Part shown: positions 36,159-47,028 of the stretch, in pieces | Position numbering within the stretch: the stretch's first letter is position 1 | Layout of the letters: each line of letters begins with the position of its first letter | Source: Saccharospirillum sp. | Lineage (GTDB): Bacteria > Pseudomonadota > Gammaproteobacteria > Pseudomonadales > Natronospirillaceae | Length of the DNA stretch: 58,359 bases | Direction: 5' to 3' | NCBI GenBank assembly: GCA_022565595.1 | Contig: JAIUML010000028.1 | Location: 1 to 58,359 of the forward strand | Position numbers and translations under genes: made by a program | The notes under the pieces: generated by a model | What the model saw: the letters and a program-made list of their open reading frames with translations, nothing else | Database searches by the model: none | What the model was told of the DNA's origin: nothing

Positions 36159-36884
36159 ATGGGTATACGCTACGAATTTATTTTTCCCGAAGACGGATCG
36201 CAATTGACCGTTGAAACCGAGGCTGCCTCCCGACGCGCCTCGAATGCTGAAGGCGCAGAAGCGCACGCCGACTGGACTCGACTCGAGTATTGCCAGTGTA
36301 CCAACTGCCCACTGGACAAGAACGAGCACGAACGCTGCCCGGCAGCGCTTGATATGCAGCCGGTAGTCGAGGATTTCCGGGCGTTACCGGCCTTTCGTAA
36401 GGTTGAAGTCAGAGTCATCAGCAAAGAGCGCGAATACCGCAAGTTTACTGGTATAGAAGAGGGGTTGCGGTCACTAATGGGGCTGATTATGGCTAACAGT
36501 GCCTGCCCGATTCTTTCCAACCTGAAGCCCATGGCCACGACCCATTTACCCTTTTCCAGCCAGGATGAATTCATCATTCGCTCGGTCGGCACCTATCTGG
36601 TCAGACAGTACTACAAGAAGCAGAGCGGCGATGAGGCAGACTGGGAGCTTGAAGGTCTGGTCACCCTGAATCGGGAACTTCAATTGGTGAACCAGGCTTT
36701 GTGGCAACGCGTTCATTCAGCCTGCGAGGGTGACTCCAATTTGAAAGCGCTGCTCAGCTTCTTCTCCATGTCAGCCAGTGTGTCCTATTCGCTCGAGGCT
36801 CAACTGCGCAAGTTGAAACCGGCATTCATGTCGATTACGGATCCTTTACAACAGTTCGAAACGCTGGAGCCGATCAATAAATGA
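36159..36884 (+). CDS. Conserved hypothetical protein with cysteine cluster
   Basis: A 241-residue soluble protein of unknown function. The N-terminal third has C-x-C-x2-C-x9-C (YCQCTNCPLDKNEHERCP), suited to zinc or an Fe-S cluster. The rest is helical, ending in a segment without known motifs. The ATG at 36159 is chosen; a GTG at 36141 is possible. It overlaps the next gene by ATGA. An equivalent pair of uncharacterised genes lies between uup and fadB in Pseudomonas, by my recollection, so this linkage is probably old. Confidence 0.72.
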   Translation: MGIRYEFIFPEDGSQLTVETEAASRRASNAEGAEAHADWTRLEYCQCTNCPLDKNEHERCPAALDMQPVVEDFRALPAFRKVEVRVISKEREYRKFTGIEEGLRSLMGLIMANSACPILSNLKPMATTHLPFSSQDEFIIRSVGTYLVRQYYKKQSGDEADWELEGLVTLNRELQLVNQALWQRVHSACEGDSNLKALLSFFSMSASVSYSLEAQLRKLKPAFMSITDPLQQFETLEPINK

Positions 36885-37387
36885 TCACCGCTGTTTTGTT
36901 GATTGCCGCCTCCTTGTTGATGATTGGGGCGTTCTTGTGGGTCAAGCCCTCCCCGCGCGATAAACATCTGGCCATGCTCAGGGCACAGGCATTGAACGAA
37001 GGCTTGAAAGTGCACACCATTAAACTGGATGACACCAGTGAATATGGCCGCGTGGAAGCCAAACGGCTGATGCTGGCTGTGTATTGCCAGCCTCACCAGT
37101 TTGAAAAAAACTCGGGCATGGCTTTTACTGTGTTGCGAACGACCGGGGAGAGTGGTGCCTTTTTACCGGGTTGTTGGAAGTGGGCCAACCATCGGCGTGC
37201 ACCCGAAGCGGTAAGGGTGGCATTGGCCGAATTTATAGAAACGCTGCCAACGTCCTATATTGCGCTGGAAGTCCGCATGAATAGTGTGGGAATAGTCTGG
37301 GATGAACGAGGCAGCCCGGACGAATTACCCCGGTTGAAGGAAAGGCTGACCCAATTGATCGAGTTACTGTCCGTCTCCAGGACATAA
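36881..37387 (+). CDS. Small membrane-anchored protein of unknown function
   Basis: A 168-residue protein with one N-terminal membrane helix (MITAVLLIAASLLMIGAFLW) followed by a cytoplasmic or periplasmic domain. The RMALRAQAL-like segment after the helix (HLAMLRAQALNEGLKV) recalls Pseudomonas proteins sometimes labelled YajC-like, but I see no real YajC signature. Translationally coupled by ATGA to the cysteine-cluster gene, which suggests the two products work together, perhaps at the membrane. Confidence 0.68.
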   Translation: MITAVLLIAASLLMIGAFLWVKPSPRDKHLAMLRAQALNEGLKVHTIKLDDTSEYGRVEAKRLMLAVYCQPHQFEKNSGMAFTVLRTTGESGAFLPGCWKWANHRRAPEAVRVALAEFIETLPTSYIALEVRMNSVGIVWDERGSPDELPRLKERLTQLIELLSVSRT

Positions 37388-37422
37388 TGCCGTATCAGGG
37401 CGTCAAAACCCCCTGTCGTCGG

Positions 37423-37450
37423 TTGACTTATCCAAATCTGTGTCTATCGT
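37423..37450 (+). promoter_or_regulatory. Predicted fadBA promoter
   Basis: TTGACT (37423-37428), a 16-bp spacer and TATCGT (37445-37450). Transcription would start near 37457, directly against the PsrA-type operator at 37463, about 118 bases before the fadB ATG. The -10 is weak. Confidence 0.5.
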
Positions 37451-37462
37451 ATTAGCCATAAT

Positions 37463-37489
37463 CAAACAGACGTTTGAAACTGGTGTTTG
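37463..37489. promoter_or_regulatory. Overlapping double PsrA operator before fadBA
   Basis: Two copies of the PsrA box (G/C)AAAC-N2-4-GTTT(G/C) share one G: CAAAC-AGAC-GTTTG (37463-37476) and GAAAC-TGGT-GTTTG (37476-37489). PsrA is a TetR-type, fatty-acid-responsive regulator that represses fadBA in Pseudomonas. The position just after the predicted -10 fits repression. The psrA gene itself is not in the window. Confidence 0.78.
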
Positions 37490-37574
37490 ATTCCTGCGAA
37501 ATCGAGCCGTTGTCGAGCTACGTTGATGCTTCGCTATACAACAGGCTCGGTAACGACAACAACGGAGAGGCTCC

Positions 37575-39719
37575 ATGATCTATCAAGGTAATGGTATCAA
37601 GGTCGACAAGCTGGACAATGATCTGGCGGAGTTGGTGTTCGACCTCAACGACGAATCGGTTAACAAATTCAATCAGGCGACCCTGAAGGAATTGAGCGAA
37701 GCCACGGCAGCACTCAGGGGTTCCGACGTCAAGGGCCTGCTGGTCAGTAGCGCCAAAGAGAGCTTCATTGTCGGTGCCGATATTACTGAATTTCTGGAAT
37801 GGTTTAACAAGGATGAAGCAGGCGTCATCGCCGACATCCTGGCGGCCAATGAAATCTTCAGTGCCTTTGAAGATTTGCCGTTTCCAACCGTGATCGCCAT
37901 CAATGGTATGGCGCTCGGCGGCGGTTTCGAGATGGCTTTGGCAGGGGACTACCGTGTCATGTCCAGCAAAGCCAAAGTTGGTCTGCCTGAAGTGAAACTG
38001 GGCATTTTCCCGGGCTTCGGTGGCACTGTGCGTTTGTCGCGCCTGGTGGGTGCAGATAACGCCATTGAATGGATTGCCAGTGGTAATGACAATCGTGCTG
38101 ACGATGCCTTCAAGATAGGCGCGGTCGATGCCGTCACTGAACCCGATGCTCTGCGCGATACCGCACTGCAGTTGCTGCAACGCCTTGCCAGTGGTGAGGT
38201 TGATTATCTGAAGCGCCGTGCGGCCAAAAAAGGCAAGTTGGGCCTGAACAACATCGAAAGCATGATGGTGTTCGAGACTGCCAAGGGCTTCGTTGCCGGC
38301 AAGGCAGGCAAGCATTACCCGGCGCCGGTAGAGGCCATCAAGGCCATTCAGAAACATGCCAATTTCGATCGTGATGAAGCCATCGCTATCGAAGCCAAGG
38401 GCTTTGCCAAAATGGCGAAGACGCCCGTAGCGCAAAACCTCATCGGTCTGTTTCTGAACGATCAGAAAATCAAGAAGATCGCCAAGGACCACGTCAAGCA
38501 AGCCAGATCGGTTGATAAGGCCGCTGTTCTGGGTGCTGGCATCATGGGCGGCGGCATTGCCTATCAGAGTGCCTACAAGGGCACCCCTATTTTGATGAAA
38601 GACATCAACGAGGCGGGCATCCAACTGGGCCTGGACGAAGCGTCCAAACTTCTGTCCAAGCAGGTCGAGCGCGGTAAAATGGACGTTCGAGCTCTGGCCA
38701 ATACCTTGACGCGCATTCGCCCAACTTTGTCTTACGGTGATTTTGGTGACGCCGATGTGGTGGTTGAAGCCGTAGTCGAGAACGTCAAGGTGAAGAAGGC
38801 CGTGTTGGCCGAAGCCGAAACTCATCTGAAAGATGACGCCATTCTCGCCTCCAATACGTCTACCATTTCCATTACTGAACTGGCCAAAGCCGTCAAGCGG
38901 CCTGAGCAGTTCTGTGGCATGCATTTTTTCAATCCGGTACACCGGATGCCATTGGTTGAAGTCATTCGTGGTGAGAAAACCAGTGATGAGACCATTGCGA
39001 CGGTGGTTTCCTATGCGCAAAAAATGGGCAAGACTCCCATTGTCGTTAACGACTGCCCGGGCTTCCTGGTGAACCGCATTCTGTTTCCCTATTTCGGTGG
39101 CTTCGCCATGTTGCTGCGCGATGGCGCCAACTTCGAGCAGGTTGATAAACTGATGGAAGGCTTTGGTTGGCCCATGGGCCCGGCCTACCTGATGGACGTC
39201 GTCGGTATCGATACCGGCGTCCATGCTCAGGCAGTTATGGCAGAAGGTTTTCCTGAGCGCATGAACCAGGACTTCAAAACCGCCATGGACGTCATGTATG
39301 AGCAGGAACGTTACGGCCAGAAGAACGGCAAAGGCTTCTACCGCTACGAGATAGACAAGAAAGGCAAACCGAAGAAAGTATCCGATGAAACCGCTCACGA
39401 ACTGGTAGCCGGCGTTCGCCAGCAGGAGCAGACTCTGAGTGATGAAGACATCATCAACCGGTTGATGATCCCCATGTGTCTGGAAACAGTGCGTTGCCTG
39501 GAAGACGGCATCGTCGATACGGCTGCTGAAGCCGATATGGGTCTGGTCTACGGTATCGGCTTCCCGCCGTTCCGAGGCGGTGCCCTGAAGTACATTGACG
39601 ATATAGGTGTAACCGAATTTGTTGCCCTGTGTGACCGCTATGCCGATCTTGGCAAGCTCTATGAGCCGACCGAGAAGTTGCGCGAAATGGCAAAATCTGA
39701 CCAGAAGTTCCACGGTTAA
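37575..39719 (+). CDS. fadB: Fatty acid oxidation complex alpha subunit
   Basis: A 714-residue multifunctional enzyme with enoyl-CoA hydratase and 3-hydroxyacyl-CoA dehydrogenase activities. The hydratase domain (1-190) has catalytic E119 (GGGFEMAL) and E139 (LPEVKLG), the same numbers as E. coli FadB. The NAD-binding Rossmann motif is [18 protein letters not shown] (about 315), and the dehydrogenase His is in [17 protein letters not shown]. It assembles with FadA into the alpha2-beta2 beta-oxidation complex. Regulated, by inference, through the PsrA operator upstream. Confidence 0.97.
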   Translation: MIYQGNGIKVDKLDNDLAELVFDLNDESVNKFNQATLKELSEATAALRGSDVKGLLVSSAKESFIVGADITEFLEWFNKDEAGVIADILAANEIFSAFEDLPFPTVIAINGMALGGGFEMALAGDYRVMSSKAKVGLPEVKLGIFPGFGGTVRLSRLVGADNAIEWIASGNDNRADDAFKIGAVDAVTEPDALRDTALQLLQRLASGEVDYLKRRAAKKGKLGLNNIESMMVFETAKGFVAGKAGKHYPAPVEAIKAIQKHANFDRDEAIAIEAKGFAKMAKTPVAQNLIGLFLNDQKIKKIAKDHVKQARSVDKAAVLGAGIMGGGIAYQSAYKGTPILMKDINEAGIQLGLDEASKLLSKQVERGKMDVRALANTLTRIRPTLSYGDFGDADVVVEAVVENVKVKKAVLAEAETHLKDDAILASNTSTISITELAKAVKRPEQFCGMHFFNPVHRMPLVEVIRGEKTSDETIATVVSYAQKMGKTPIVVNDCPGFLVNRILFPYFGGFAMLLRDGANFEQVDKLMEGFGWPMGPAYLMDVVGIDTGVHAQAVMAEGFPERMNQDFKTAMDVMYEQERYGQKNGKGFYRYEIDKKGKPKKVSDETAHELVAGVRQQEQTLSDEDIINRLMIPMCLETVRCLEDGIVDTAAEADMGLVYGIGFPPFRGGALKYIDDIGVTEFVALCDRYADLGKLYEPTEKLREMAKSDQKFHG

Positions 39720-39722
39720 TAG

Positions 39723-40913
<1,191 letters not shown>

Positions 40914-40936
40914 ACATCGATTTCATTCAAGTTTGA

Positions 40937-40968
40937 CCGGACTGGGGTAACCCAGTCCGGTTTTTTTT
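40937..40968 (+). terminator. Terminator of fadBA
   Basis: A perfect 10-bp stem, CCGGACTGGG (40937-40946) and CCCAGTCCGG (40951-40960), loop GTAA, then eight T (40961-40968). Confidence 0.95.
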
Positions 40969-40985
40969 GTTCAGAGGAGAGCGCC

Positions 40986-41243
40986 ATGACAACGCTGGAA
41001 ACTGGCCGTTATCAACATTATAAAGGGGCTGAATACCGTGTGTTTGGCACCTGCCGTCACAGTGAAACCGAAGAAGTGCTCGTTTTCTATCAATGTTTAT
41101 ACGGTGACTACTCGTTCTGGGTGAGGCCCTTGTCGATGTTCACTGAAAATGTAGAGGTGGCAGGCGAATCAGTTCCGCGTTTTCGCTGGGTTCAACCCTT
41201 GTCGGTGGACGATGGATTGGCTTTGTCCGATGGTGTTTGTTGA
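40986..41243 (+). CDS. DUF1653 family protein
   Basis: An 85-residue protein of the DUF1653 family. It shows the family sequence RYQHYKGAEYRVFGTCRHSET near the start and YGDYSFWVRPLSMFTE in the middle. Function is unknown. GAGGAG lies upstream of the ATG. Its last 52 bases overlap, on the opposite strand, the end of the next leftward gene. The same gene sits between fadA and topA in Pseudomonas. Confidence 0.85.
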   Translation: MTTLETGRYQHYKGAEYRVFGTCRHSETEEVLVFYQCLYGDYSFWVRPLSMFTENVEVAGESVPRFRWVQPLSVDDGLALSDGVC

Positions 41244-41926
41244 TGAAATTCTGAGCTGTACAAGCCAGCGATCATGCGGGAAATTTCCTTGATGTGGCGA
41301 GTCTTGTTCTCAAAGTGTGAGTCACTTTGAAGCAGCAGGTCTTTGGCATGCTTCAGGTAGGCACCCGCTGTGGTCAGATCGCCGTTATCGTGCGCCTTGA
41401 TGCCCTGGTCCTTGTAGGCGTCCACTTCGAGAATCAGGCTATTGTGACGTAATCGTTTGATATGCTCGTGGGCACTCAATTCAGGAAGGTCGCCGTGATC
41501 CGCCAGGGAGCGTAGCACCTTGATGGTGCGTGCAAAATGACGCTTCATGATGTTGATCTGGCGATCGCTGCCCGGAATGTCTGGTCGGTTGGCGTTGTCA
41601 CCCAATGACTCTATGGCCTCCGAGAGTCCTTTGTAATAGTCCAGATTATCCAGACCATCAGCACTATTGGGCGCCAGCCGGCCGATGAGTTCGGCTTCTT
41701 TCAACATCAGTTTTTGTATAGTGAGGAGCAGATCCGGGTTTCGATCATAGGCACAGAGGGTTGTGAACAGTTCTTCCAGCTCGGCCTGGCGCGACTTGTG
41801 TTGGCGAATACGAGTCTTGACCTGGCGCTCTGCTTCCTCTCGCTTGGCTGCTATTCGGCTGATGTAGAGACCACCAAAAATTAATGACAAGAGTAACAGG
41901 CTTGCGAATACGGCAAAAAATGACAC
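41192..41926 (-). CDS. Membrane-anchored coiled-coil protein of unknown function
   Basis: A 244-residue protein with one N-terminal membrane helix (FFAVFASLLLLSLIFGGLYI), a charged coiled coil (about 25-70) and a helical domain to the C-terminus, with repeated leucine-rich helices (YLKHAKDLLLQSDSHF). I recognise no family. It overlaps the DUF1653 gene by 52 bp tail to tail, which argues for one shared transcription boundary. It is divergent from topA. Confidence 0.68.
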   Translation of the reverse strand: MSFFAVFASLLLLSLIFGGLYISRIAAKREEAERQVKTRIRQHKSRQAELEELFTTLCAYDRNPDLLLTIQKLMLKEAELIGRLAPNSADGLDNLDYYKGLSEAIESLGDNANRPDIPGSDRQINIMKRHFARTIKVLRSLADHGDLPELSAHEHIKRLRHNSLILEVDAYKDQGIKAHDNGDLTTAGAYLKHAKDLLLQSDSHFENKTRHIKEISRMIAGLYSSEFHQQTPSDKANPSSTDKG

Positions 41927-42024
41927 TGTGCTCTCCCGTTCGGTTTAGGCTATGGTATTAGCAAGAGGCCTCGGATAAAAGCACGTTAGACGTTTGAGAG
42001 TGGCTTGACCGGGTCAGACAAAAC

Positions 42025-42052
42025 TTGACCTGAGTTCAACAACAGTTTATAC
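42025..42052 (+). promoter_or_regulatory. Predicted topA promoter
   Basis: TTGACC (42025-42030), a 16-bp spacer and TTATAC (42047-42052). It would give a leader of about 119 bases, containing the hairpin annotated next. Confidence 0.55.
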
Positions 42053-42073
42053 GTCTGCGCCTCTTGCGTGTCA

Positions 42074-42108
42074 CAGGAGCGGTTCTTGCCAAAACCGGCC
42101 CGCTCCTG
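42074..42108 (+). promoter_or_regulatory. Leader hairpin upstream of topA
   Basis: A 9-bp inverted repeat, CAGGAGCGG (42074-42082) and CCGCTCCTG (42100-42108), with a 17-nt loop that can pair further. There is no T-run, so it is not a terminator. It may affect topA translation or mRNA stability. Confidence 0.5.
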
Positions 42109-42177
42109 AAGTATGCGAACCGTTATGCCATGGGCATTCATTCTATATAAAGGAAGCAACAGGCGGAATTTTAACGC

Positions 42178-44820
42178 ATGGGTAAATCTCTGGTTATTGT
42201 AGAGTCACCAGCCAAAGCCAAAACGATCAATCGCTATCTGGGCGACGATTTTATCGTCAAGTCATCTGTCGGCCACATTCGCGATTTGCCAACCAGTGGC
42301 CAGACCAAGCCCGTAGACGCCAAAGCGCGTGCACGCCAGGCCGCTGAGACTCGTAAATTGTCGCCGGAAGAAAAGGCGAAGCACAAGCAGCGCAAATCCA
42401 AAGAACAACTGATTGCGCGCATGGGCATCGACCCCGATCACGGCTGGAAAGCCGAGTATCAGGTATTGCCTGGCAAGGAAAAAGTGGTTGAAGAACTGCG
42501 TCGTTTAGCGAAAACAGCCGACACCATCTATCTCGCGACGGACCTTGACCGCGAAGGGGAGGCCATTGCCTGGCACTTACAGGAAAGCATTGGTCTGACC
42601 CCGGAAAAATACCGACGGGTGGTGTTCAACGAAATCACCAAGAAGGCCATTCAGGGTGCGTTTGAGCAACCTGGTGAACTCGACCTGGATCGCGTCAACG
42701 CTCAGCAGGCACGGCGCTTTCTTGATCGGGTTGTTGGCTACATGGTGTCGCCCTTGTTGTGGGCCAAGGTTGCGCGTGGTCTCAGTGCCGGTCGTGTGCA
42801 ATCGGTTGCGGTACGCCTGATCGTCGAGCGTGAGCGGGAAATCCGTGCCTTTATCCCGGAAGAGTTCTGGGACATGCACGCTCAACTCAAGAGCGATGCT
42901 GGCCAACAGGTACGCTTTGAAGTCAGCCGCTACCAGGGAGAGAAATACCGCCCGGTCAACGAGGCTCAGAGCAAGAAACACGAAGCGGCGTTGGCCCACC
43001 TGAACTACCGTATTACCGATCGGGAAGACAAGCCGACCTCTTCAAAACCCGGTGCGCCTTTTATTACGTCCACCTTGCAGCAGGCTGCGAGCACTAGACT
43101 AGGGTTCAGTGTTAAAAAGACCATGACTCTGGCTCAACGCCTGTATGAGGCTGGCCACATCACCTATATGCGTACCGACTCAACCAACTTGAGTGGTGAC
43201 GCTGTATCGGCTGCGCGGAGCTTTATCGAATCCAGCTATGGCGAGCAGTATCTGCCAGAGAAGCCTCAGATTTATGGCAGCCGAGAAGGCGCTCAGGAGG
43301 CGCACGAGGCTATTCGACCGTCTTACGTGGACCGCAAGAGTGCTGACCTCAGTGACATGGAGCGCGACGCACAGCGGCTCTATGAGCTGATTTGGCAGCG
43401 CTTTGTTGCCTGTCAGATGATGCCTGCCAAGTACAAGAGCACCGTTATTACCATCAATGACGGTGATTACGAATTGAAGGCCAAGGGTCGTGTGCTGGTG
43501 TTTGATGGCTATACGCGTGTGATGCCACAAACCGCCAAGGGCGACGATGCCGTTGTCCTGCCGGACCTCAAAGTCAATGATGCCATGGCGCTGCAAGCCC
43601 TGGAGCCGAAGCAGCACTTTACCAAGCCGCCGGCTCGCTTCAGTGAAGCGGCCCTGGTCAAGGAACTGGAAAAGCTCGGTATCGGTCGGCCCTCCACTTA
43701 TGCCGCCATCATTTCCACCATTCAGGATCGCGGCTATGTACGCTTGGATAACAAGCGTTTCTACGCCGAAAAAATTGGTGACATCGTTACCGACCGTTTG
43801 ACCGAATCCTTTTCAGACCTGATGCAATACCAGTTCACGGCAAAGCTGGAAGAGTATCTGGATGAGATAGCGACCGGTAATCGCGGCTGGAAGGAGGTGC
43901 TGGACGAATTCTACGCCGATTTTACCAGCAAACTCGAAAAAGCCGAGGCTGCGGAAGGCGGCATGCGTGCCAACGAGCCCACCATGACCGACATCGAGTG
44001 CCCCAAGTGCGCTCGCCCGATGATGATTCGCAACGGCACTACGGGCGTATTCCTCGGATGTTCCGGCTATAACTTGCCACCCAAGGAGCGCTGCAAGGGC
44101 ACGCTCAATCTGGTGCCCGGCAATGAAGCCTTGAGCCTCGATGAGGATGACGAAGCCGAAGCTCAGGCGCTGCGCCATAAGGAGCGCTGCAGCCTCTGTG
44201 GTACAGCGATGGACAGCTATCTGATCGATGAGCAGCGTAAACTGCATATCTGCGGTAACAACCCGGATTGTTCCGGCTTCAAGGTGGAGCAGGGGCAGTT
44301 CAAGATCAAGGGCTACGATGGCCCAACGCTGGAATGCGACAAATGTGGCTCAGAAATGCAGCTGAAGAGCGGGCGTTTCGGCAAGTACTTCGGTTGTACC
44401 AACAGCGAGTGCAAGAACACCCGTAAGCTGCTGCGCAGCGGCGAGCCTGCGCCACCCAAGATGGACCCGATTCCGATGCCGGAACTGGCCTGTCAGAAGG
44501 TGGATGACACCTACGTCCTGCGTGATGGCGCTTCAGGTTTGTTTCTGGCGGCGAGCCAGTTCCCGAAAAACCGGGAGACTCGTCCTCCGTTGGTCAAGGA
44601 GCTGTTGTCGCACAAAAGTGAATTACCCGACAAATACCACTTTATTCTGAAGGCACCTACCGAGGATGAAGAAGGGCGGCCAACCGTTATTCGCTTCAGT
44701 CGCAAGACCAAGGAGCAATATGTGATGACAGAGAACGAAGACGGCAAGGCCACCGGTTGGAAGGCTTTCTATCAGAAAGGCCGTTGGGCTGTCGAAGACA
44801 AGGCAACCAAGAAAAAATAG
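42178..44820 (+). CDS. topA: DNA topoisomerase I
   Basis: An 880-residue type IA topoisomerase that relaxes negative supercoils. The Toprim domain opens [21 protein letters not shown] and has [13 protein letters not shown]. The active-site tyrosine is Y330 in [12 protein letters not shown] (Y319 in E. coli). Three C-terminal zinc ribbons follow, with the cysteine sets CPKC...CKG, CSLC...C..NPDC and CDKC...C..SEC, and then a further winged C-terminal region. Length is near E. coli TopA (865). Confidence 0.97.
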   Translation: MGKSLVIVESPAKAKTINRYLGDDFIVKSSVGHIRDLPTSGQTKPVDAKARARQAAETRKLSPEEKAKHKQRKSKEQLIARMGIDPDHGWKAEYQVLPGKEKVVEELRRLAKTADTIYLATDLDREGEAIAWHLQESIGLTPEKYRRVVFNEITKKAIQGAFEQPGELDLDRVNAQQARRFLDRVVGYMVSPLLWAKVARGLSAGRVQSVAVRLIVEREREIRAFIPEEFWDMHAQLKSDAGQQVRFEVSRYQGEKYRPVNEAQSKKHEAALAHLNYRITDREDKPTSSKPGAPFITSTLQQAASTRLGFSVKKTMTLAQRLYEAGHITYMRTDSTNLSGDAVSAARSFIESSYGEQYLPEKPQIYGSREGAQEAHEAIRPSYVDRKSADLSDMERDAQRLYELIWQRFVACQMMPAKYKSTVITINDGDYELKAKGRVLVFDGYTRVMPQTAKGDDAVVLPDLKVNDAMALQALEPKQHFTKPPARFSEAALVKELEKLGIGRPSTYAAIISTIQDRGYVRLDNKRFYAEKIGDIVTDRLTESFSDLMQYQFTAKLEEYLDEIATGNRGWKEVLDEFYADFTSKLEKAEAAEGGMRANEPTMTDIECPKCARPMMIRNGTTGVFLGCSGYNLPPKERCKGTLNLVPGNEALSLDEDDEAEAQALRHKERCSLCGTAMDSYLIDEQRKLHICGNNPDCSGFKVEQGQFKIKGYDGPTLECDKCGSEMQLKSGRFGKYFGCTNSECKNTRKLLRSGEPAPPKMDPIPMPELACQKVDDTYVLRDGASGLFLAASQFPKNRETRPPLVKELLSHKSELPDKYHFILKAPTEDEEGRPTVIRFSRKTKEQYVMTENEDGKATGWKAFYQKGRWAVEDKATKKK

Positions 44821-44868
44821 TGGATGCCCGTTACGGGCTTATGGGGCGTGTAGCCCCAACGCGCAAGC

Positions 44869-44898
44869 AAAAAAAACCGGCGAATGCCGGTTTTTTTT
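44869..44898. terminator. Bidirectional terminator between topA and gltA
   Basis: Eight A, then CCGGC (44877-44881), loop GAAT, GCCGG (44886-44890) and eight T. The A- and T-runs let it serve convergent topA and gltA. Confidence 0.92.
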
Positions 44899-44915
44899 GT
44901 CACTGAACTGAGAGA

Positions 44916-46196
44916 TCAGCCTTTTTTGGGGACATCTCGCTCTGTGTGCCCTTTGTAGAGCTGGCGCGGTCGACCGATGCGGTAAGGGCCGCTGATCATT
45001 TCTTTCCAGTGGGCAATCCAGCCTGGCGTTCGGCCTACCGCGAACAACACGGTGAACATGTCCGTCGGGATGCCCATGGCCTTGAAAATGATGCCCGAAT
45101 AGAAATCCACGTTCGGGTAGAGCTTTCTTTCGATGAAGTATTCGTCTTCGAGGGCAATTTTCTCCAGGCGCCGTGCCATTTTCAGCATAGGATCGTTTTC
45201 GACACCCAGCTCAGCCAGCACTTCATCGCAGGTCGCCTTCATGACCTTGGCGCGCGGATCGTAGTTTTTATAGACCCGATGACCAAAGCCCATCAGCCGG
45301 AACGGGTCGTTCTTGTCCTTGGCCTTGGCGACATATTCTTCAATGCGCGACTCATCACCGATTTCGGCGAGCATGTTCAGCACTGCTTCGTTGGCGCCGC
45401 CATGAGCAGGCCCCCACAGCGCTGCAATGCCAGCTGCGATGCAGGCGAAGGGGTTGGCTCCGGAAGAGCCAGCCAGGCGCACCGTTGAGGTTGAAGCGTT
45501 CTGTTCATGATCGGCATGGAGGGTCAGAATCTTGTCCATGGCTCGAGCCATGACCGGAGTGACCTTGTATTCCTCGGCCGGAGTACTGAACATCATGTGC
45601 AGGAAGTTCCCGCCATAGGACAGATCGTTCCGGGGGTAAATAAAGGGCTGACCGATGGAATATTTATAGGTCATCGCTGCCAGAGTTGGCATTTTAGAGA
45701 TCAAGCGATGAGCGGCGACTTCCTGATGGCGGTCGTTGCTGATGTCCAGAGAGTCGTGATAGAAGGCCGACAAAGCCCCGACCACGCCGACCATGATGGC
45801 CATGGGGTGCGAATCGCGACGGAAGCCTTTGAAGAACTGATGCAGTTGCTCGTGCACCATGGTGTGATGCAGGATACTGTATTCGAACTTCTCTTTTTCC
45901 TGACTGGTGGGCAGGTCGCCATACAGCAGCAGATAGCAGACTTCCAGGTAGTCTACGTTGTCCGCCAATTGGTCAATGGGGTAACCACGGTGCAGCAGGA
46001 CACCCTTCTCACCGTCAATATAGGTGATTTCTGACTCGCAGGACGCGGTCGAGACAAAACCAGGATCAAAAGTAAACAAACCGTTCCCGGTAAGTGACCG
46101 CACATCGATAACATCGGGACCCAGGGTGCCAGAATAAACCGGCAGTTCGATTGGGTCACGCCCTTCGATGACTAACTTGGCTGTCTTGTCAGTCAT
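44916..46196 (-). CDS. gltA: Citrate synthase
   Basis: A 426-residue type II citrate synthase that condenses acetyl-CoA and oxaloacetate. Catalytic histidines lie in [11 protein letters not shown] and [13 protein letters not shown], with the catalytic Asp downstream in the VDFYSGI segment. The N-terminal domain of about 50 residues is typical of the hexameric, NADH-regulated enzymes of gammaproteobacteria. An AGAGGAGG site precedes the ATG. It is divergent from sdhCDAB across a 457-bp control region. Confidence 0.97.
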   Translation of the reverse strand: MTDKTAKLVIEGRDPIELPVYSGTLGPDVIDVRSLTGNGLFTFDPGFVSTASCESEITYIDGEKGVLLHRGYPIDQLADNVDYLEVCYLLLYGDLPTSQEKEKFEYSILHHTMVHEQLHQFFKGFRRDSHPMAIMVGVVGALSAFYHDSLDISNDRHQEVAAHRLISKMPTLAAMTYKYSIGQPFIYPRNDLSYGGNFLHMMFSTPAEEYKVTPVMARAMDKILTLHADHEQNASTSTVRLAGSSGANPFACIAAGIAALWGPAHGGANEAVLNMLAEIGDESRIEEYVAKAKDKNDPFRLMGFGHRVYKNYDPRAKVMKATCDEVLAELGVENDPMLKMARRLEKIALEDEYFIERKLYPNVDFYSGIIFKAMGIPTDMFTVLFAVGRTPGWIAHWKEMISGPYRIGRPRQLYKGHTERDVPKKG

Positions 46197-46356
46197 GAGG
46201 CCTCCTCTCTAAAGCAGGGTTAGGCGTCGGCTTTGACGCAGTATGGTATGACATTGTATCAGGTACCTCAGGTTGCCCCGGAGCCCATGGCATGGGGGAT
46301 CAAGCAGCTGTTCTGCCTGAGTTCCGGGTGGTTGAGATCCCTTTTTAATTAAAAGT

Positions 46357-46372
46357 TGTCACAGTTGTGACA
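46357..46372. promoter_or_regulatory. Perfect 16-bp palindrome, candidate operator
   Basis: TGTCACA (46357-46363), GT, then TGTGACA (46366-46372): fully symmetric arms in the gltA-sdhC control region. The order of half sites is the reverse of a CRP site, so it is not a CRP box. It lies about 100 bp before the sdhC promoter candidate. The binding protein is unknown. Confidence 0.6.
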
Positions 46373-46454
46373 CAGGACGTTGAATCGCGCCCAACTATAG
46401 AGAGTTTGAAACCTTTGTCAATTTGGCAAAAAGGGGTATCACCCTAAAGTCGCA

Positions 46455-46482
46455 GTTGCAAAGAATTGTTAATCGATACAAT
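46455..46482 (+). promoter_or_regulatory. Predicted sdhC promoter
   Basis: GTTGCA (46455-46460), or TTGCAA one base later, with a 15-16-bp spacer and TACAAT (46477-46482). Transcription would start near 46489, leaving a leader of about 165 bases. Confidence 0.5.
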
Positions 46483-46653
46483 AGCGCTGCGCTATAAGGC
46501 CCGAATTATCTGAACTTTGCAGGATGTGATCATTTGTAATTATGTGCTGTGATCACTATAATTCCGGCGCCTTTTGGGGTCGGGCCCTGAAACATTGGCC
46601 TGGCGCTTCATATCTCCCCGCAAGGGGCTGCTAATCCATAAGAGTGAACTGCC

Positions 46654-47028
46654 GTGAAAGATCACCGACCAAAAAACCTGGATCTGGCTACGATCCGGAT
46701 GCCTATCACCGCCATTACTTCCATTTTGCACCGCATCACGGGCATAGCGCTCTTCTTTGGTGTCGGTTTTCTCGTCTGGGCGCTCAGTCTGAGCCTTCAG
46801 TCCAGTCAGGGTTTTGACCAGGTGGCTCAGGTCATGACACACCCGCTCGCCAAGTTCATTACGTGGGGCATTCTCTCCCTGGTTGTCTACCACCTCTTCG
46901 CCGGAATCAAGCACCTGATCATGGATGCCGGTTACGCTGAAACCAAAGAAGGCGGGCCTCTGGCAGCGAAAATCACGCTGGCATTGACCGTTGTTGCCAT
47001 TGTTCTTATGGGGGTCTGGGTATGGTAA
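46654..47028 (+). CDS. sdhC: Succinate dehydrogenase cytochrome b556 subunit
   Basis: A 124-residue membrane subunit with three helices that binds heme b and quinone. The GTG start at 46654 gives VKDHRPKNLDLATIRMPITA, which lines up with E. coli SdhC (RPVNLDLQTIRFPITA). SILHRITG and YHLFAGIKHLIMDAGY carry the conserved quinone-site Ser/Arg and heme-ligand His. It overlaps sdhD by 7 bases and starts the sdhCDAB-suc operon. Confidence 0.95.
   Translation: MKDHRPKNLDLATIRMPITAITSILHRITGIALFFGVGFLVWALSLSLQSSQGFDQVAQVMTHPLAKFITWGILSLVVYHLFAGIKHLIMDAGYAETKEGGPLAAKITLALTVVAIVLMGVWVW

Larger units (their letters stand above)
46197..46653. promoter_or_regulatory. gltA-sdhC divergent control region
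   Basis: A 457-bp gene-free region between divergent TCA genes. It holds the palindrome at 46357-46372, a sdhC promoter candidate at 46455-46482, a direct-repeat-like TTGTCAATTTGGCAA near 46416 and an AGGG/ACCCT hairpin-like stretch near 46431. No small gene is visible. A gltA promoter must exist on the other strand, but I could not choose one. Confidence 0.6.

Noticed and set aside
46357-46372. CRP site in the gltA-sdhC region
   Set aside because: CRP needs TGTGA-N6-TCACA; here the half sites are in the reverse order with a 2-bp centre.
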